Counted from the stretch's first letter, positions 36,627-47,015 are shown. The stretch is 64,000 nucleotides of DNA from an uncultured Muribaculaceae bacterium (GCA_944321865.1 CALUMZ010000004.1:1-64000); one strand, 5' to 3'. The notes: generated by a model from the sequence alone, not told the origin. Numbers and translations are program-made.

Positions 36627-38180
36627 ATGTTCAACCAACCCAAAGGATTAATCCCCGCCGCCCTGTCGAATATGGGCGAACGCTTTGGCTACTACATCAT
36701 GAACGCCGTTCTCACGCTGTTCCTGTGTTCTAAGTTCGGCCTTAGCGAAGAAATGGGGGGACTGATTTACTCGTTCTTTTATGCAGGCATATATGTGCTG
36801 AGCCTTGTCGGAGGCCTCATTGCCGACCGTACCCAAAACTACAAAGGCACCATCATCAACGGCCTCGTTGTGATGTCGCTCGGCTATGCCATACTGGCAA
36901 TTCCCATTCTGTCTACCGACCAAAACATCAACTGGCTGTTGCCGTTGACATGCTTTGCCCTGTTCTTGATAGCATTCGGTAACGGCTTGTTCAAAGGCAA
37001 CCTGCAAGCCATAGTTGGACAAATTTACGACAACTACGAAGCCGACGAAGCAAAGAAAGGTCCCGAAGCTCTTGCCGCAGCACAAAAGAAACGTGACTCG
37101 GGCTTCCAAATCTTCTACGTGTTCATCAACATTGGCGGTCTTGTGGCACCATTTGTGGCACCACTGTTGCGCAGCTGGTGGCTCAACGCCAACAACTTCA
37201 TCTACAACGCCGACCTGCCTGCATTGTGCCACAAATACCTTGACGGCGCGCTGCAAGGAGCCGACATGGCCAACCTCAACGACCTTGTGGCCAAGGCAAG
37301 CACCACCGCAGTCACCGACATGACCGACTTCTGCACGCAATACTTAGACGTGTTCAACACCGGCATACACTACTCGTTCATAGCATCGGTAGTGGCCATG
37401 CTCATTTCGCTCGTCATCTTCATCGCCACTAAGAAGGTGTTCCCGACCCCGGGAAAGAAGGCCGAAACAGCAACTGCCGAATACACCACCGAAGAAAAAT
37501 TGCAGATGGCCAAGGAAATCAAGCAACGCATGTACGCACTGTTTGCCGTGCTTGGCATCGTCATCTTCTTCTGGTTCTCGTTCCACCAGAACGGTGTGTC
37601 TCTGTCATACTTCGCACGCGACTTTGTTGATACCACGGTGATTCCGCCCGAAATATGGCAAGCCGTAAACCCATTCTTCGTTATTGTTCTCACTCCTGTG
37701 ATAATGCTCATATTCGGTGCCTTGTCGCGGCGCGGCAAAGAAATCTCCACGCCCCGCAAGATAGCCTACGGCATGGCAATAGCCGGTATAGCCTACCTGT
37801 TCCTTACGATATACACCTACCTGATGGAATACCCGTCGGCCAACGAATTTACCGCCCTTGCCGAGAGCGCAAAGGTTAAAGCCGGATGGTGGGTTCTGAT
37901 AGTAACCTACTTCTTCCTGACGGTAGCCGAGTTGTTCATCTCCCCGCTGGGACTGTCGTTCGTATCGAAAGTTGCGCCCAAGCACATGCTCGGCTTGTGC
38001 CAAGGCTTGTGGCTCGGGGCTACGGCCGTTGGCAACCTGTTGCTGTGGATAGGTCCGCTGATGTATAACAGTTGGCCCATTTGGCAATGCTGGACGGTAT
38101 TCTTCGTTGTGTGCATCATTTCGATGGGAGTGATGCTGGGCATGGTTAAATGGCTTGAACGCATCGTGGCAGGCAAGTAA
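36627..38180 (+). CDS. POT/PTR-family peptide transporter
   Basis: A 517-residue MFS protein of the proton-coupled oligopeptide transporter family. The PTR signature is visible in the first helix (SNMGERFGYYIMNAVLTLF, an ExxERFxYY-type motif) and in the second (GLIADRTQNYKGTI). There are about 14 hydrophobic helices with a large outer loop at about 180-245. It imports di- or tripeptides with protons, which suits a peptide-using gut bacterium. It is closed by a strong terminator. Confidence 0.93.
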   Translation: MFNQPKGLIPAALSNMGERFGYYIMNAVLTLFLCSKFGLSEEMGGLIYSFFYAGIYVLSLVGGLIADRTQNYKGTIINGLVVMSLGYAILAIPILSTDQNINWLLPLTCFALFLIAFGNGLFKGNLQAIVGQIYDNYEADEAKKGPEALAAAQKKRDSGFQIFYVFINIGGLVAPFVAPLLRSWWLNANNFIYNADLPALCHKYLDGALQGADMANLNDLVAKASTTAVTDMTDFCTQYLDVFNTGIHYSFIASVVAMLISLVIFIATKKVFPTPGKKAETATAEYTTEEKLQMAKEIKQRMYALFAVLGIVIFFWFSFHQNGVSLSYFARDFVDTTVIPPEIWQAVNPFFVIVLTPVIMLIFGALSRRGKEISTPRKIAYGMAIAGIAYLFLTIYTYLMEYPSANEFTALAESAKVKAGWWVLIVTYFFLTVAELFISPLGLSFVSKVAPKHMLGLCQGLWLGATAVGNLLLWIGPLMYNSWPIWQCWTVFFVVCIISMGVMLGMVKWLERIVAGK

Positions 38181-38205
38181 CGATAATCATTTTTTCATTA
38201 ATAAC

Positions 38206-38262
38206 AATATTTTGCAGGGATAAACCCGGACAAAAGGGTTTATCCCTGCAATATTTTTTCTT
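38206..38262 (+). terminator. Strong terminator after the POT gene
   Basis: AATATTTTGCAGGGATAAACCC (read in two parts, 38206-38227) pairs with GGGTTTATCCCTGCAATATT (38236-38255), giving a long stem with one mismatch and an 8-nt loop, then TTTTTC. Confidence 0.9.
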
Positions 38263-38277
38263 AAGCATCATAAAAAA

Positions 38278-39465
38278 ATGACACAACCACTGCAAGCGGC
38301 AACCGCCGGACGCATTCAGGCGGTCGACGCACTTCGCGGATTTGCCGTGATGGGCATCATCTTGCTGCATAACATCGAGCACTTCAACTTCTACTCATTT
38401 CCCGAAACATCGGGTATGTTGAAAGCCCTTGACGGCACCATTTGGGACTTCCTGTTCTTCTCGTTCTCGGGCAAGGCATACGCCATTTTCGCACTGCTGT
38501 TTGGTTTCACATTCTACTTGCAAAGCCGCAGTTGCGCCCGTCGCGGCGAAGACTTCAAGAACCGTTATATGTGGCGGCTCGTACTGCTGTTGCTGTTCGG
38601 TTTCATCAACGCATCGTTCTTCCCCGGCGAGATACTTGTGCTGTATGCCATTCTCGGGTTCGTGCTTGTCCCCGTCCGCCACATCAGTGACCGCGCACTG
38701 TTCATCACCCTGACTGTGCTCATGCTGCAACCGCTTGAATGGGCAAAAGTGATATATGCCGCAATCAACCCGGCAGCCAACCCCGAGCAAATGATATTCT
38801 CGCTCGGCGACGTTTATCCACAGCTCGGCGGCACCGATTTTGTGGAAATGGTGAAAGTGAATTTTGTCACCGGGCAGCTTGCCAGCCTCAACTGGGCATG
38901 GTGCTACGGGCGCGTGTTCCAGACGTGCGCACTGTTCATGCTCGGCTTGCTGCTTGGACGCAAGGGGCTTTTTTCATCGGCCGACGACAAGTTGCTTGCC
39001 CGCTCGCGCCGGTTCTGGACCCGCACGGTGTGCCTGTCGCTGCCCATCGCCGTTGTGACATACTTCGCCAAGCAATTCATCTTCTCGCAAATCGACAACC
39101 CGTTCATGCTTGCGTCGGTTGAAACAATGGTCAACTCGTGGTACAACCTCGCTTTCATGCTCGCCATGACAGGGGCCTTCCTGCTTCTATACTGGAGTTT
39201 CAATGGAAAAATCATGAGCATACTTGCCCCCTACGGCCGAATGAGCCTCACCGACTACATCACGCAGTCAATCATGGGCAGCTTCCTCTATTACGGCTAC
39301 GGGTTGGCACTACACTCGGTGTGCGGTCACACGTGCAGTTTCCTTGTGGGCATAGCCATGCTTGTGGTGCAGATTGCATTCGCCCACTGGTGGTTCCGCC
39401 ACTTCCGCCGCGGCCCGTTAGAAACCATCTGGCACCGCCTCACATGGATAGGCACCCGCCGGTAA
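38278..39465 (+). CDS. DUF418 membrane protein (YeiB-like)
   Basis: A 395-residue inner-membrane protein with roughly ten helices. The N-terminus (RIQAVDALRGFAVMGIILLHNIEHF) and the C-terminal segment GRMSLTDYITQS are DUF418/DUF1624 hallmarks, related to acyltransferase-like membrane proteins. The function is unknown. The last two thirds contain the DUF418 domain proper (TWxF-type helices ending at HWWFRHFRRGPLE). It is 97 bp beyond the POT gene and separated from it by a terminator. Confidence 0.9.
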   Translation: MTQPLQAATAGRIQAVDALRGFAVMGIILLHNIEHFNFYSFPETSGMLKALDGTIWDFLFFSFSGKAYAIFALLFGFTFYLQSRSCARRGEDFKNRYMWRLVLLLLFGFINASFFPGEILVLYAILGFVLVPVRHISDRALFITLTVLMLQPLEWAKVIYAAINPAANPEQMIFSLGDVYPQLGGTDFVEMVKVNFVTGQLASLNWAWCYGRVFQTCALFMLGLLLGRKGLFSSADDKLLARSRRFWTRTVCLSLPIAVVTYFAKQFIFSQIDNPFMLASVETMVNSWYNLAFMLAMTGAFLLLYWSFNGKIMSILAPYGRMSLTDYITQSIMGSFLYYGYGLALHSVCGHTCSFLVGIAMLVVQIAFAHWWFRHFRRGPLETIWHRLTWIGTRR

Positions 39466-39475
39466 AGCCTTAATC

Positions 39476-39528
39476 ACAAAGTCTCGGGAGACGCGCATCA
39501 TCATGACAAGTGTCTCCCGAGACTTTGT
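39476..39528. terminator. Bidirectional terminator between convergent genes
   Basis: ACAAAGTCTCGGGAGAC (39476-39492) is perfectly complementary to GTCTCCCGAGACTTTGT (39512-39528), a 17-bp stem with A/T flanks. It can serve both the DUF418 gene and the convergent CHAT gene. Confidence 0.85.
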
Positions 39529-39560
39529 TATACCCATGCAGAAACTATGCCGGCGGAGCG

Positions 39561-42500
39561 TTAGTCAAGGATCACAAAACATGCCCATTTGAACGGGCTT
39601 GAAGGATATTCCTCCTTGAGTTGCAGTTGGGTGTCGCGGAAAGCCTTGTGCAAGTCGCCATGCTCAAGCAAGCGACGGTAAAACGAGGTTATGAATTCCG
39701 ACCCAGCCTTGTCGTTGACCGACCACAAGCTCGACACAATAGCTCCGGCTCCGGCCAACTTGAAGCCGCGTTGCAGCCCGTCGATACCCTCGTTCATGTC
39801 GGGGAACCCGAGGCCTGTTTCGCAAGCACTGAGCACCACCAATTTCACCGTCGAAAAGTCGAGTTCGGCAATCTCGTTGGCCGTGAGTATGTTGTTCTCG
39901 TTCATCGACACTTCGCGCTCGCCGTGCCACGACGGGTTCCCGTCGGACAGCACAAGGCCGCTGCGCTGCATGGGAGACAGCGACTGAGGGTCATAACCGG
40001 CATACAGCGTCCTCCATTGAGGGAAATCGGTACCGCGGTAAAATCCATGCGTTGAAATCTGGAACACGTCAAACGGCACACTGCTGCACGAGTCGATAAA
40101 TGCCTCGGGAACATCAAGCCCGGTGCGATAAGTAGTCGAAATGCCACCCGATTTAAGTATGTCGTTGACTTGGGCAGTTTCCTTGTCGGAGAACGGCAAA
40201 TGCTGCCACTCGCTACGATTGAGCGTGGAATCACGGTCATATATTATGCCACCGCACACAAGCGCGCGGTCGATTGCCGGAAAGCCCTTGTCGGTATCGG
40301 CAAGCAGCAAGGCCGTGTTTGACATCATGCGCATGTCATACCGCTCAATCAGGCACCGCCCCGAAGTGTCGGCAAGAGCCGAAAACGCCACGGTAAACAA
40401 TTTGCCTACCGGGCTGTAATAAACCCTGTTTATTCCCGACAAATGCTCGTCGACAGGCTGCCACAGCATGGCATACATGGCATCGCCGCGGTTGTTGCGG
40501 CGCAGGCGCGTGGGCTTCTGGTAAATGGCATTAATGCGTGCTTCCTCCTTAATCATGTCGACATTGCGCAGCGAGTCAAGCTGGCGCTCGGTAAGCAACG
40601 GCACATACTCAGGCTTTCGGCTGTCGTGCCGCACCACAAGCGCGGCATAACGGTTGCTCATTGCCACCGAGTCCCATAATTGCACCATTTCCACAGCCGC
40701 CTCGTCGCGACGGAGCCGCTTTTTTATATCCTTCCATGTAGCATCGTTCTTAGCCTTCTCGTTGCGGTACACGGCCGAGCGGTTTGCTATCGAGGCATCG
40801 AGGCGGTTGATTTTGTTGCCAAGTTCGGCATAGCGATAAGACTCTTCGGGCGACATTACGGCACCGGTGCTTGCGTCAAGCCCCTTGCTCATGCCCATGA
40901 ATTCGCGGCGTAAGCCGGAAAGCAAGCCGTAATCCTTTATCAAAGCCGAGTCGCCTGATGCCATCACACTCTTGCGTATACCGGCCTCGCTGCGCGTAAG
41001 CACCCCCTTGAAGAACACCGCGGCATCGTATGCCAAGGCAGCCGCATCGCCCGTTTTCAACCGTCCTGCCAGATTGTAATAAAATCCGGGGTTCATCACA
41101 TTTCCCGACAAGGCAGCCCGGTCGTTACCGCTGATTGTGCTGTAAGTGTCGTTTACAGCACGGCGTGAATGCTCCAGCATCTTCCACGCGCTTTCCATCG
41201 CCTCGTCGTTGCGTCCCATCGCCGACAGCAACAATACGTCGGTGCGCAGGAAATTTGCTATGCTTATGTCTCCGCGCTTATCCTCAATCGAGGCATCCAA
41301 TATTTCCTTGTGCAGAGCGTATGCTTTGGCATACTCCCCTTTTATGGTGTAAATCTCAACCAACGATGATTTTGAATACTCCGGCTCGACGTTCATCTCG
41401 ATAGCCTTGGTGAAGCACGCCTCGGCCTCGTCCAACTCGTTCATGGTTGCACAAAACAATCCCTTGCTCACCAACACGTATCCTTGGAACATCGTGTCGT
41501 ATTCGCCACTTCCGGCCAATTCTTCATATCCCTCTATCACCGTTTTCATCTGCGAGTCATATTGCGTTGCCGTTTCTGCAAAGTTTTCGCCTGCCGTCAG
41601 CATCGTGCTCCTCATGCCACTCCACCAGTTAATCATGTTAGGCAACATCTTAACCCACATGGACAATAACGTTTTAGAGTTGTCTGACGCGCTTTTCTGC
41701 ATGATGTTAAAATATTGGTTCAACTTGCCCACATAATAAGACTGCGATGAAAACTCGTTTATCTCAGACGAAATATTAAACGCTTCAACCAACAATGTGA
41801 AATAGGGGTAACTGATTTGCTCGTCAATCTCCTCCAACTTCGCGATTGCTTTATCCAAAGTCGCGCGCATGTTTTTAATATCATTCCTGTAAGCATACAC
41901 TCTCGATAGCTTAACCACTGCATCGGCATAATTTGCCAATTGCCCGGGCAACAAGGCCGAAAGCATGTTGGCGGCTTGGTTGTAATATTCCACTGCCTCA
42001 TCAAGCCGTCCGTCGGGAAAAGAGGTGCAATAATCGCCATACAAGATGTAGGCATTCGCAAGATACACGGCATAGTCATACTTAAATGCCACTTCGTTCT
42101 TTGCCAACGAAATAATCTGCTTGATTATTTGCTCGCATTCCTCGTCTATCTCCTTTAACCAAGAAAGGGCACACGCCTTGCACACAAGAGCTTCAATGTA
42201 AACCTCCGGCATCGCCTTGTCTGATTTTTCATACCAGTCGCACACCCGCTCGGCATAACCGAGGCTTTTCCTGTGTTCTCCGCTTTGCAAATAAAAAAAA
42301 GAGAGCTGTTTCTCGCAATAAGCCACGCTTTCGGCATCCTTTAGTTTGCCGTAAGCGTCTGCAGCCTCGTGCATAATCACCAATGCGCTGTCGGTAGCGC
42401 CGGCAATGTTGTAAAGATAGTTAGCATACATGGCCGTGTTGTTGGCACGCTCGCTGTCGTCGGTCGCCATGCGGTTTGCGGCGGCGTATGCTTTTGCCAA

Positions 42501-43793
42501 CGCGTCTTTGATATTCTCGGTGCTACCAAGCTCGCCATACAGGAAAGCCAATGCCGTATAAGCCTTACGGCCGCCAACATCCGAAACCTCTGCGACAGCT
42601 TCGACACGCTTGGCAAATTCGTCAATGGTTTCTTTGGCCAATTCAGGTCGGCCAAACAGCCGGTAATCATCTATGCAACCTTTAAGGAACGAGAGTGCAA
42701 ATTGCGAATCGGCAGCCTCGTCGACCGACAAGAGGGCATGCAAGTCGATATACTCCCGCCACCCGGCATCGGCATCGCTGCCGCCCAACCTTATTTTTAT
42801 CGAGGCTATCCACCGGCTCACCGAATAAATCGAATATCGCACCGACTTAGATGGTATTTTGTCATACAATTCCCGGGACTTTTCCATCTCGGACAATGCC
42901 GTGGTATTATACCCTTGCCAATAATTGCACGTACCCAATATAAAATGCAACACAGCCTCCAAATCATCGGAGTAGAAATTTGTCGCCCGAATCTCGGAAA
43001 TAAAATTCTCTATCTCAATCAACGTCATCATCGGATTGCTGCTCATCAGAGCTTTAACTCCAAGGCAATTGACACGGACGGCGGCCCGGGTCCTTTCGCC
43101 CAACCCAAGATCTTCGGCCACCTTCATACATTCGTCGTAACAATCATCTAAATTGTCAATCGAGATGAAATTATAATTGGTATTGAGCAACAGCAGCCTT
43201 GCATACAGCAAGAACCGCTCCACCGTGGCTTCATAACTGCATGTCTGCAGGTAATCATACACTAAATGAACGTCTGGATTCATCTCCTCCCCTTCCGGAC
43301 AAAAGCGATAGCACTCTTCCTGTCGCAGCAAGAAAATCATTTTCCATTCATGCTGCCGCTCCCTGGGCATGTCGATGCGGCCTACAATATCCCATGCACG
43401 GTCAAACAGCGAATCGGCTCGCACATATTCCCTCTCGGTAATGCGACCGGCCCATATAGTATCGCAAAACAAGGCTTTCAAGTATGCCACTGTCTCCACA
43501 GCCCCGATAGATTCGAGCCTGCTGCGTATACCGTATGTCGCCGCACATTCGGCGGTTTCGAGATTTTCATATCGTCCATATTGGAACACGTCGGCAATAG
43601 AATCAACTGCCGGTATGGTATTGGCCACTTCCCGCAAGATAGCAATGCTCCCGATATCGTTAGATTCTAATATAATAGCCGTCAGTGCTGCATCAAGCCT
43701 TGCAACCTCGGCCGAGTCTGCCGCAGCATGTCTGGCAGCATAGTTGTGCAGAACTGCTGCCAACCCAAGTAACAGGATTGATAAACGTTTCAT
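39561..43793 (-). CDS. Exported TPR-CHAT caspase-like protein
   Basis: A 1410-residue protein with an N-terminal signal peptide (LSILLLGLAAVLHNYAA), a very long helical region with tetratricopeptide-like repeats (about 100-1000, such as AEACFTKAIEMNVEPEYSKS), and a C-terminal CHAT domain. The caspase-type catalytic dyad is intact: His1249 in ISTHGFYRG and Cys1324 in LSACETG. The closing segment GAGAIVSSLWSVND and the end FKWACFVILD are CHAT-typical. It should be a cysteine peptidase acting outside the cytosol, an unusual location. It follows a secreted PPC-domain gene (132-bp gap, no evident terminator), which may be a partner or substrate. Confidence 0.88.
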   Translation of the reverse strand: MKRLSILLLGLAAVLHNYAARHAAADSAEVARLDAALTAIILESNDIGSIAILREVANTIPAVDSIADVFQYGRYENLETAECAATYGIRSRLESIGAVETVAYLKALFCDTIWAGRITEREYVRADSLFDRAWDIVGRIDMPRERQHEWKMIFLLRQEECYRFCPEGEEMNPDVHLVYDYLQTCSYEATVERFLLYARLLLLNTNYNFISIDNLDDCYDECMKVAEDLGLGERTRAAVRVNCLGVKALMSSNPMMTLIEIENFISEIRATNFYSDDLEAVLHFILGTCNYWQGYNTTALSEMEKSRELYDKIPSKSVRYSIYSVSRWIASIKIRLGGSDADAGWREYIDLHALLSVDEAADSQFALSFLKGCIDDYRLFGRPELAKETIDEFAKRVEAVAEVSDVGGRKAYTALAFLYGELGSTENIKDALAKAYAAANRMATDDSERANNTAMYANYLYNIAGATDSALVIMHEAADAYGKLKDAESVAYCEKQLSFFYLQSGEHRKSLGYAERVCDWYEKSDKAMPEVYIEALVCKACALSWLKEIDEECEQIIKQIISLAKNEVAFKYDYAVYLANAYILYGDYCTSFPDGRLDEAVEYYNQAANMLSALLPGQLANYADAVVKLSRVYAYRNDIKNMRATLDKAIAKLEEIDEQISYPYFTLLVEAFNISSEINEFSSQSYYVGKLNQYFNIMQKSASDNSKTLLSMWVKMLPNMINWWSGMRSTMLTAGENFAETATQYDSQMKTVIEGYEELAGSGEYDTMFQGYVLVSKGLFCATMNELDEAEACFTKAIEMNVEPEYSKSSLVEIYTIKGEYAKAYALHKEILDASIEDKRGDISIANFLRTDVLLLSAMGRNDEAMESAWKMLEHSRRAVNDTYSTISGNDRAALSGNVMNPGFYYNLAGRLKTGDAAALAYDAAVFFKGVLTRSEAGIRKSVMASGDSALIKDYGLLSGLRREFMGMSKGLDASTGAVMSPEESYRYAELGNKINRLDASIANRSAVYRNEKAKNDATWKDIKKRLRRDEAAVEMVQLWDSVAMSNRYAALVVRHDSRKPEYVPLLTERQLDSLRNVDMIKEEARINAIYQKPTRLRRNNRGDAMYAMLWQPVDEHLSGINRVYYSPVGKLFTVAFSALADTSGRCLIERYDMRMMSNTALLLADTDKGFPAIDRALVCGGIIYDRDSTLNRSEWQHLPFSDKETAQVNDILKSGGISTTYRTGLDVPEAFIDSCSSVPFDVFQISTHGFYRGTDFPQWRTLYAGYDPQSLSPMQRSGLVLSDGNPSWHGEREVSMNENNILTANEIAELDFSTVKLVVLSACETGLGFPDMNEGIDGLQRGFKLAGAGAIVSSLWSVNDKAGSEFITSFYRRLLEHGDLHKAFRDTQLQLKEEYPSSPFKWACFVILD

Positions 43794-43925
43794 AAAGAAG
43801 TTTTTTTATGTAAATAAAACCAACAAGGGGCGGACTCTCCAAAAAATGCGAGAACCCTCCCCCTCTCTGTTCATGTTTTAATGTACAGCCAATCCTACAA
43901 CTAAAACCATGCTACGTACATGGCA

Positions 43926-44618
43926 TTAATTCGTTGCGATTGAATAATAGTTACGAACGCTGCCTCGATTTTTAATCTTGATGGTGAACGGACCGGTCCA
44001 AATGGGATTCCACGTAACAATGCACTCGTCGGTGTAGTCAGTATCAGACCCTATCAGATTGCCATTTTCGTCATACACATAAAGGTCAAGGTCGGTATCG
44101 CCGTCACCCGACACATATACGCAAGCCGATTGTCCTCCGCGGAAACGAATACGGTAAACGTCGGTATCATGAGCAAGCACACATTCTTCGGTGTACTTGG
44201 CACCGCCCACTGCACCACGGTTTTGGTCGCTCTTGATGTCGTTGATTATGGCCAAGTAAGCCTCATTGTCGGCAGCTAGTTCTTGTGCATCGGCAAGCAC
44301 TTGATTCACGTCATAGGATATTGCCGAGGCAGTCTTGGTATCGGTTCCGGCAGTCCCCTCGGTAGTCTTAGTTACGTCAAGATCGCCAGGAACAATTGTT
44401 TTCAACAGTTGCGCTGCCTGTATCAATGGCAATGCTTCTTGCTGCTCATACCCGTAGCGAATCAATTCACTCGCCATAGCATAGACATTCAATTTCTCGG
44501 GAACAGCAACCTTTGTGGTGTCTCCTCCGCGGTTCACTCCCTGATTTTGCGCACTTGCAAGCGTAACTCCAAAAGCCACGCAAGCCACTGTCAATAATAA
44601 CCTGAATTGATTCTTCAT
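43926..44618 (-). CDS. Secreted PPC-domain protein
   Basis: A 230-residue secreted protein: signal peptide ending near LASAQ, a helical middle, and a C-terminal pre-peptidase C-terminal (PPC) beta domain (DTDVYRIRFRGGQSACV, then DTDLDLYVYDENGN). PPC domains usually sit at the end of secreted peptidases and are removed on maturation. Here the domain stands with no peptidase of its own. It is the first gene upstream of the CHAT peptidase on the same strand. Confidence 0.85.
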   Translation of the reverse strand: MKNQFRLLLTVACVAFGVTLASAQNQGVNRGGDTTKVAVPEKLNVYAMASELIRYGYEQQEALPLIQAAQLLKTIVPGDLDVTKTTEGTAGTDTKTASAISYDVNQVLADAQELAADNEAYLAIINDIKSDQNRGAVGGAKYTEECVLAHDTDVYRIRFRGGQSACVYVSGDGDTDLDLYVYDENGNLIGSDTDYTDECIVTWNPIWTGPFTIKIKNRGSVRNYYSIATN

Positions 44619-44668
44619 AGCTGTATATGTAAAAATTAATGATGAAATATTACCCTTTTTCTTATACG

Positions 44669-44676
44669 CAAAAATA
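44669..44676 (-). promoter_or_regulatory. -7 box of the PPC-CHAT unit
   Basis: TATTTTTG on the minus strand, about 50 bp before the ATG at 44618. No clear -33 box. No comparable box was found in the 132 bp before the CHAT gene. Confidence 0.5.
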
Positions 44677-44773
44677 ATACAATTACCGATACACTATACC
44701 TCGCAAGACGAAAATATTTTACCCGTTTGCCACCGATTTTGCAATATTTTAGAAATTGCGGAGCTATAAGGAA

Positions 44774-44819
44774 ACGTGCGCAAGCCCGGAAGGAAATGGT
44801 TCCGGTGGCTTGCGCACGT
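44774..44819 (-). terminator. Terminator of the prolyl oligopeptidase gene
   Basis: ACGTGCGCAAGCC (44774-44786) is perfectly complementary to GGCTTGCGCACGT (44807-44819), and the loop also contains CCGGAA/TTCCGG. It lies 33 bp beyond the stop codon of the minus-strand gene. Confidence 0.75.
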
Positions 44820-44852
44820 AATTGCAATTAGTTGTGCTATATACCGCTATGC

Positions 44853-46988
44853 TTACTTTTCGGCAGGAGCTTCGTATTGTTCACCCATGTTGTAGAGGAT
44901 GAAGCTGAAGATGTCGGTGTACTCGTCGATAACCTTGGCTATGGGCTTGCCGCCGCCGTGACCGGCCTTGCTGTCGATGCGAATCAGGTGCGGCTTGTCA
45001 CCTATGTTCGACGCTTGCAGCGTTGCAGCATACTTAAACGAGTGTGCCGGAACCACACGGTCGTCATGGTCGGCCGTCGTCACCAAGATGGCCGGATAAA
45101 CGGTACCGTCGTTCTTTATGTTGTGCAACGGGGAATAATCGTGCAGGTATTCAAACATTTCCTTGCTGTCGTCGCTGCGACCGTAATCGCCGGCCCAGTT
45201 CCACCCGATTGTAAAGCGGTGGTAACGCAGCATATCCATCACGCCCACCTGCGGCACGGCTACGGCAAACAGGTCGGGACGCTGGTTGACAACCGCACCA
45301 ATCAGCAAGCCGCCGTTAGAGCCGCCGTTGCAGGCGAGTTTTTCGGGACACGTGTACCCTTCCCTGACGAGATATTCGGCGGCTGCGATGAAGTCGTCAA
45401 ATACATTCTGCTTGTTCATCTTTGTGCCGGTAAGGTGCCACTGCTCGCCATACTCCGAACCACCGCGCAAATTAACCGACGCATATATGCCGCCATTTTC
45501 GATAAACGGCATGTTGCGAGGATTGAAGCCCGGCGTAAGGCTTATGTTGAAGCCGCCGTAGCCATAGAGCAACACCGGATTCTTGCCGTTGCGTTCAAGC
45601 CCTTTCTTGTAGGTGAGGAACATGCGAATGACGGTGCTGTCCTTGCTCGGAAACGACACTTGCTCGGTTACATACTCGTCAAGGTCGATATCGAGCGACG
45701 GACGCCAATATTCCGCCGACTTGTTTGCCGCCTTGTCGTAAGAATATATGACTCCCGGCATTGTGAACGAAGTGACGGAATACATCACCTCATCGTGCTT
45801 CGGGCTTGCGTCGAACGACACTGAGCCGAGTGCGGGCAACTCCACCTCGTTGACCATTTTACCGTCGCAATCATACAAATACAGGTGATTGCAGGCATCT
45901 TTCTCGTATTCGGCAATCAAGTGGTTCTTACCCGATTGTGCCACACCGGCAAGCGTCTCGCCCGCTTTTTCGGGCAGGATGGTCTTGCGCAGTTTCAGCG
46001 TCCGCAAGTCGTAAGCCACCAGTTTGCCCATTGCGGCATCTTTGTTGGTATATACATAAGCCAAGTTGCGCGCCTCGTCGATGCCTACCACTCCGCACTG
46101 GCTGTCCATTCCGTCGACAAGCGTGCGATATTTGGCACCGGGTTGCTTGGTGTCCTTGACAAGGATATTGGCATTTTGCCCATCCGACGGGTACAGGAAC
46201 ACATAGCGGTCTCCCTCCACCTGTGCCGAATAGAACATCAGCGGTTGGTCGCCCTCGTATTCCACACGGTCGGCCGACTGCTGCGTACCGAGGCGGTGGT
46301 AGAACACCTTGTGGTATTCATTTTTGGTGGAATAGGCCTTGTCGGCATCTTTGGGGGCATCATAGCCGCTGTAGAAGAATCCGTCGCCAAGCCATTCCAC
46401 CCCGGTGAACTTTGCCCACATAATGTGGTCATCGAGCAACTTGCCGTCGGCAAGGTTCATCACGTAAATCTCGTTCCAGTCGCTGCCGCTGCGCGAGATG
46501 GTATAAGCCAGATACTTGCCGTCGCTGCTGAAACTTATGCTTCCCAATGCCACAGTGCCGTCGTCGCTCAGCGTATTGGGGTCGAGCACAAGCCTTGCCT
46601 CACCGTCGAGCGAGTCTTGCACATACAGCGCGCTTTGGTTTTGCAAGCCGCTGTTGCGGAAAGTGTAATACTTGCCGTTACGCTTGAAGGGGATTCCCAT
46701 TTTCTCGTAGTTGAACAGTTGCGACATGCGCTCCTTCAATGCGCCACGGAACGGAATTTTTTCAAGATAGGCGTTCGTTACGGCATTCTCGGCTTTTACC
46801 CAAGCCCCGGTTTCGGCCGAAGTGTCATTTTCGAGCCAACGATACGGGTCGGCTACCTTGGTGCCGAAATAATCATCGACAACAGTAGTATCCTTCATTG
46901 TCTCGGGATAATCGATACGGCCTGCGCCGCCGGTGCAGCCCGAAGCCAAAATCACAGAACCCATTGCGATATAAACAAAAGATTTCAT
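44853..46988 (-). CDS. Prolyl oligopeptidase (S9A)
   Basis: A 711-residue serine peptidase cleaving after proline in short peptides. An N-terminal lipoprotein-like signal (ILASGCTGG) suggests export to the periplasm or outer membrane. A seven-blade propeller region follows, and the alpha/beta hydrolase domain carries the nucleophile Ser557 in GGSNGG and the Asp/His pair in DHDDRVVPAHS. The length matches the family. It is 27 bp downstream of the M28/glutaminyl-cyclase-like gene, forming a two-gene peptide-processing operon. Confidence 0.95.
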   Translation of the reverse strand: MKSFVYIAMGSVILASGCTGGAGRIDYPETMKDTTVVDDYFGTKVADPYRWLENDTSAETGAWVKAENAVTNAYLEKIPFRGALKERMSQLFNYEKMGIPFKRNGKYYTFRNSGLQNQSALYVQDSLDGEARLVLDPNTLSDDGTVALGSISFSSDGKYLAYTISRSGSDWNEIYVMNLADGKLLDDHIMWAKFTGVEWLGDGFFYSGYDAPKDADKAYSTKNEYHKVFYHRLGTQQSADRVEYEGDQPLMFYSAQVEGDRYVFLYPSDGQNANILVKDTKQPGAKYRTLVDGMDSQCGVVGIDEARNLAYVYTNKDAAMGKLVAYDLRTLKLRKTILPEKAGETLAGVAQSGKNHLIAEYEKDACNHLYLYDCDGKMVNEVELPALGSVSFDASPKHDEVMYSVTSFTMPGVIYSYDKAANKSAEYWRPSLDIDLDEYVTEQVSFPSKDSTVIRMFLTYKKGLERNGKNPVLLYGYGGFNISLTPGFNPRNMPFIENGGIYASVNLRGGSEYGEQWHLTGTKMNKQNVFDDFIAAAEYLVREGYTCPEKLACNGGSNGGLLIGAVVNQRPDLFAVAVPQVGVMDMLRYHRFTIGWNWAGDYGRSDDSKEMFEYLHDYSPLHNIKNDGTVYPAILVTTADHDDRVVPAHSFKYAATLQASNIGDKPHLIRIDSKAGHGGGKPIAKVIDEYTDIFSFILYNMGEQYEAPAEK

Positions 46989-47015
46989 TATAAAAAATTA
47001 GGTTTTTATTGATAA

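Noticed and set aside
39561-43793. TPR-CHAT as part of a type III-E CRISPR (Craspase) system
   Set aside because: No gRAMP or CRISPR array is nearby, and the protein has a signal peptide, unlike the cytosolic Craspase subunit.
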